A stretch of DNA of 8,599 nucleotides from Nitrospiria bacterium (GTDB taxonomy: Bacteria > Nitrospirota > Nitrospiria > JACQBZ01), in contig CAKKOZ010000127.1 of NCBI GenBank assembly GCA_919901335.1, forward strand, positions 3,812-12,410. Direction: 5' to 3'. The notes beneath the pieces are model-generated. The model was not told the DNA's origin, ran no database searches, and saw only the letters and a program-made list of their open reading frames with translations. The translations under genes and the position numbers were made by a program. This document shows, one piece after another, positions 6,371 to 8,599 of the stretch (positions are counted from its first letter, which is position 1; every line of letters begins with the position of its first letter).

Positions 6371-7894
6371 ATGCCACACAAAGTCGACCGAAAATTCCCG
6401 GCCACCATGGCCACACAGCATCCGGATCACGCCAACGTCCCTTACTGGAAGAAAAACGGGGATGCCTTCATCAACACTCAGGAGGAGATCGAGGAATGCA
6501 TCAGCGCGTTTAAAGACCTCCACTGCCAGGAATATATGTGGGACTGGGAGGGGAAGTACGTGGACGAAGCGGTGGTGGACAAGCTTCTCTCAAGCTACTA
6601 CGACTTTTTCAAACGCGTTCAACTCGGCAAGGATGTCTTCCTGACCTTCCGTCTTCCGAACATCTGGCATGAGAAGGGCTACCGCCTGGCCCGGGCCTAC
6701 ATGGGGATACTGACCTTTGAAGACCTCACGGCCGATCTGGGCTTCTCTCATCCGCCCGTCTTTGAGGTGATCCTGCCGATGACGGATGAGGCCAAAAAAC
6801 TGATTCATCTGCAGAAGACCTTCGGGCAGGTGGCCCAGCTCAAGCACGCCGCCTTCGGGAACCGGAAGGGGATCGAATACCTCCGTGTCATCCCGCTGAT
6901 CGAGGGTATCTCGGAATTGACCGGTTCCCGAAAGATCCTGCACGACTATATCAAACTGCATGAAAAGGAGTACGGAACGCGGCCGGATTATCTGCGGCCT
7001 TTCATCGCGCGGTCGGATCCGCCCTTAAACGCCGGTCTGGTTCCGGCCGTAGTCGCGGCCAAGATTGCACTGTCCGAATACTACACGTTTGAGAAGGAGT
7101 CGGGAGTCCCGGTCTTTCCGATCATCGGCGTGGGGTCGCTGCCGTTCCGTGGCGGGCTGGCCCCGGACCGTGTGGAGGATTTTCTGGCCGAATACAGCGG
7201 CGTTCGCACCGTTACGATCCAGTCAGCCTACCGATATGACTATCCGTTGAAAGACGTGAAGCGGTCCCTCCAGTTTCTCAATAACAATCTGGAGAAGGGC
7301 CGTCCGCGGATCTATTCGCCCCAAGAGATCAAAGAGGGCGAGGTCTTGAACGAAATCTTCACGAAGTATTACCAGCAGACGGTCGAGGCCCTGGCTGGGG
7401 TGATCAACGGTTTTTCAGAAAACATCCCGCAGCGCCGGGAGCGGATGCTCCATATCGGTCTGTTCGGCTATTCGCGCGGCATCGGCGGGAAGCGCCTCCC
7501 GCGTGCAATCGGTTTCACGGCCATCCTCTATTCCCTCGGGATCCCGCCGGAGCTGATCGGGACGGGGCGGGGGTTGCGCGAAGCGCAGGCGCGCGGGCTG
7601 ACCCACGCCGTGAAAGCATTCTACCGAAATTTTGAGAAAGACTTGATTCGCGCCGGCCATTATCTCAACAAGGAAAATCTGAATTTCCTGGCGAAGAAAT
7701 CGCCCGCCTGGCGGGGCGTCAAGAAGGATGTCGAGGCGATTGAAAAATTCCTGGGCCGCGAACTGGGTCCCGAAACGGTCGAGCATTATCTTCACCGCAA
7801 CCTCGTCTCAAGCGCCTATCTTCTCTGGCAGTCCGGGAAAATTCCGTCCGACCGAATCCTCGAAGCCGCAAAGATCCGAAAAAGCATCGGATAA
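6371..7894 (+). CDS. ppcA: Archaeal-type phosphoenolpyruvate carboxylase
   Basis: PEP carboxylase converts phosphoenolpyruvate and bicarbonate to oxaloacetate and phosphate, an anaplerotic or carbon-fixing step in the cytosol. The 507-residue length fits the compact archaeal-type family (about 500 residues), not the roughly 900-residue bacterial/plant type. Recognisable family blocks are MATQHPDHANVPYW (13-26), YMWDWEGKYVDEAVVDKLL (55-73), FRLPNIWHEKGYRLARAY (93-110), GVGSLPFRGGLAPDRVEDF (253-271), TVTIQSAYRYDYPL (280-293), LHIGLFGYSRGIGGKRLPRA (360-379) and LYSLGIPPELIGTGRGLREA (386-405). The ATG at 6371 is preferred over the one at 6407 because family members carry several residues before TQHPD. 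No spaced Shine-Dalgarno is visible, and a promoter lies immediately upstream. A membrane-protein gene follows in the same frame after 39 bp. The family is mainly archaeal with scattered bacterial members, so horizontal transfer in the lineage is plausible. Codon usage looks like that of the neighbours. Confidence 0.93.
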   Translation: MPHKVDRKFPATMATQHPDHANVPYWKKNGDAFINTQEEIEECISAFKDLHCQEYMWDWEGKYVDEAVVDKLLSSYYDFFKRVQLGKDVFLTFRLPNIWHEKGYRLARAYMGILTFEDLTADLGFSHPPVFEVILPMTDEAKKLIHLQKTFGQVAQLKHAAFGNRKGIEYLRVIPLIEGISELTGSRKILHDYIKLHEKEYGTRPDYLRPFIARSDPPLNAGLVPAVVAAKIALSEYYTFEKESGVPVFPIIGVGSLPFRGGLAPDRVEDFLAEYSGVRTVTIQSAYRYDYPLKDVKRSLQFLNNNLEKGRPRIYSPQEIKEGEVLNEIFTKYYQQTVEALAGVINGFSENIPQRRERMLHIGLFGYSRGIGGKRLPRAIGFTAILYSLGIPPELIGTGRGLREAQARGLTHAVKAFYRNFEKDLIRAGHYLNKENLNFLAKKSPAWRGVKKDVEAIEKFLGRELGPETVEHYLHRNLVSSAYLLWQSGKIPSDRILEAAKIRKSIG

Positions 7895-7933
7895 AAAGAC
7901 GCATACCAGAATCACGGGGAACATGGGTGGATT

Positions 7934-8548
7934 ATGCAGAAATGGCTCCTGTTCTTCAAGCCGGTCCAGATTGCACCGTTGATATCCAAGGACGATGCCC
8001 TAAACCCTCCCATCGTTGCCTACCTGGCCCTGACGATTGCAACCGGACTGTGGGCGATCTTGCAATTGAACGAGAACGCCATCCAAAAGATGGGAGCCCT
8101 GATTTACCAACTCAATCTGATTTCCACCATCTTCATCGAGCCTTTTTCTCCGTTGATCGGCGCGGCCTGCATCCATTTTACCGCGAAGAAGATGATGAGT
8201 CTGGAAGGATCACTCCGGCGGCTCATTCTCCTCATGTATTACGCGGGTCTTGGCAGCGCCGCCTGCAGGGTGGTGTTGGTTTTTACGACGCAGCCGGCCC
8301 GGGAACCGGCGGGCCTATCGCCTCAGAATCTTGAAGGCCTCTCAACGCCATTCCCTCTCTTCGTGGTGCTGATCACATTCGCTCTCGGCCTTTATTCAAT
8401 TTTTGTGACGCTTCGATTGACCATGGTCAATTATTCAATCGGCCTTAAGACGGCGCTTAAACTCATGATTTATTCCACCCTTGTGTTATCGGCCGTCGCC
8501 ATTATAGTCGTGGTGGTTTTTATAGCGGGAGGGGGATCTGGGTCATGA
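7934..8548 (+). CDS. Multi-pass membrane protein, Yip1-family-like
   Basis: The 204-residue product is an integral inner-membrane protein with no catalytic motif I recognise. Hydrophobic segments suggest five helices: about 27-44 (IVAYLALTIATGLWAILQL), 63-84 (ISTIFIEPFSPLIGAACIHF), 96-118, 140-161 and 176-198 (ending in a Val/Ile run). The amphipathic N-terminus with WLLFFKPVQIAPLI before the first helix and the Pro-containing second helix resemble bacterial Yip1-domain proteins, but this is pattern similarity, not proof. The tail is GGGSGS. The ATG at 7934 has GGG at 7925-7927 six bases upstream as a possible Shine-Dalgarno. It lies 39 bp downstream of ppcA on the same strand, so co-transcription is likely. 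The function is unknown, and any role with PEPC is not implied by the sequence. Confidence 0.75.
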   Translation: MQKWLLFFKPVQIAPLISKDDALNPPIVAYLALTIATGLWAILQLNENAIQKMGALIYQLNLISTIFIEPFSPLIGAACIHFTAKKMMSLEGSLRRLILLMYYAGLGSAACRVVLVFTTQPAREPAGLSPQNLEGLSTPFPLFVVLITFALGLYSIFVTLRLTMVNYSIGLKTALKLMIYSTLVLSAVAIIVVVVFIAGGGSGS

Positions 8549-8564
8549 TAGTATCAATCCGGGG

Positions 8565-8583
8565 TCGGTCTAAGATGGACCGA
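8565..8583 (+). repeat. Short inverted repeat downstream of the membrane-protein gene
   Basis: TCGGTC (8565-8570) and GACCGA (8578-8583) form a perfect 6-bp stem with a 7-base loop, extendable by one G-T pair. No T-tract follows; instead the sequence continues AGAGGGG, which could be a Shine-Dalgarno for a gene starting beyond the window. It could be a weak terminator, an operator or chance. No gene is identified in 8549-8599. Confidence 0.25.
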
Positions 8584-8599
8584 TGGAGAGGGGCTCGAT

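Noticed and set aside
7927..8334. Plus-strand open frame of 135 codons overlapping the membrane-protein gene
   Set aside because: The overlapping frame encodes a coherent five-helix membrane protein; this one is an uncharacteristic mix of residues typical of an off-frame translation.

Overview
The window is a densely packed stretch of GC-rich bacterial chromosome (estimated by eye at about 60 % G+C). It holds eight protein-coding genes, with no gap above about 130 bases. I see no tRNA, rRNA, CRISPR array, insertion sequence or phage gene. SurE, Pcm, CysS and RlmB together with a lipoprotein point to a diderm bacterium. The archaeal-type PEP carboxylase and the FHA-GAF-cyclase would suit a Nitrospirota- or deltaproteobacteria-like lineage, but that placement is inference only.

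Left part (1-3678, + strand): a compact, probably co-transcribed run of surE (5' end cut by the window edge), pcm, cysS and rlmB. Spacing is 27 bp, 7 bp and a 4-bp ATGA overlap. The products cover nucleotide and damage housekeeping (SurE phosphatase, isoaspartyl protein repair) and translation (cysteinyl-tRNA synthetase, 23S rRNA 2'-O-ribose methylation).

Middle part (3679-6244): an extended -10 type promoter overlaps the rlmB stop codon and probably starts a separate transcript for a 549-residue signalling protein, FHA-GAF-class III nucleotidyl cyclase. All six canonical catalytic positions are present, with the Thr variant typical of class IIIb. A minus-strand gene for a predicted lipoprotein ending in a SHOCT-like helix pair converges on it, and the two stop codons share the sequence TTAA.

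Right part (6245-8599): a short divergent intergenic region carries a good sigma70-like promoter very close to the ATG of an archaeal-type phosphoenolpyruvate carboxylase gene (ppcA), so its mRNA may have almost no leader. A five-helix membrane protein resembling the Yip1 family follows 39 bp downstream. The last 51 bases contain no identified gene, only a small inverted repeat.

Most of the window is recognisable housekeeping. The parts most worth following up are the archaeal-type PEPC in a bacterial context, the nearby class IIIb cyclase (a group known to include bicarbonate-responsive enzymes, while PEPC consumes bicarbonate), and the uncharacterised SHOCT lipoprotein between them. No functional link among these three is shown by the sequence.
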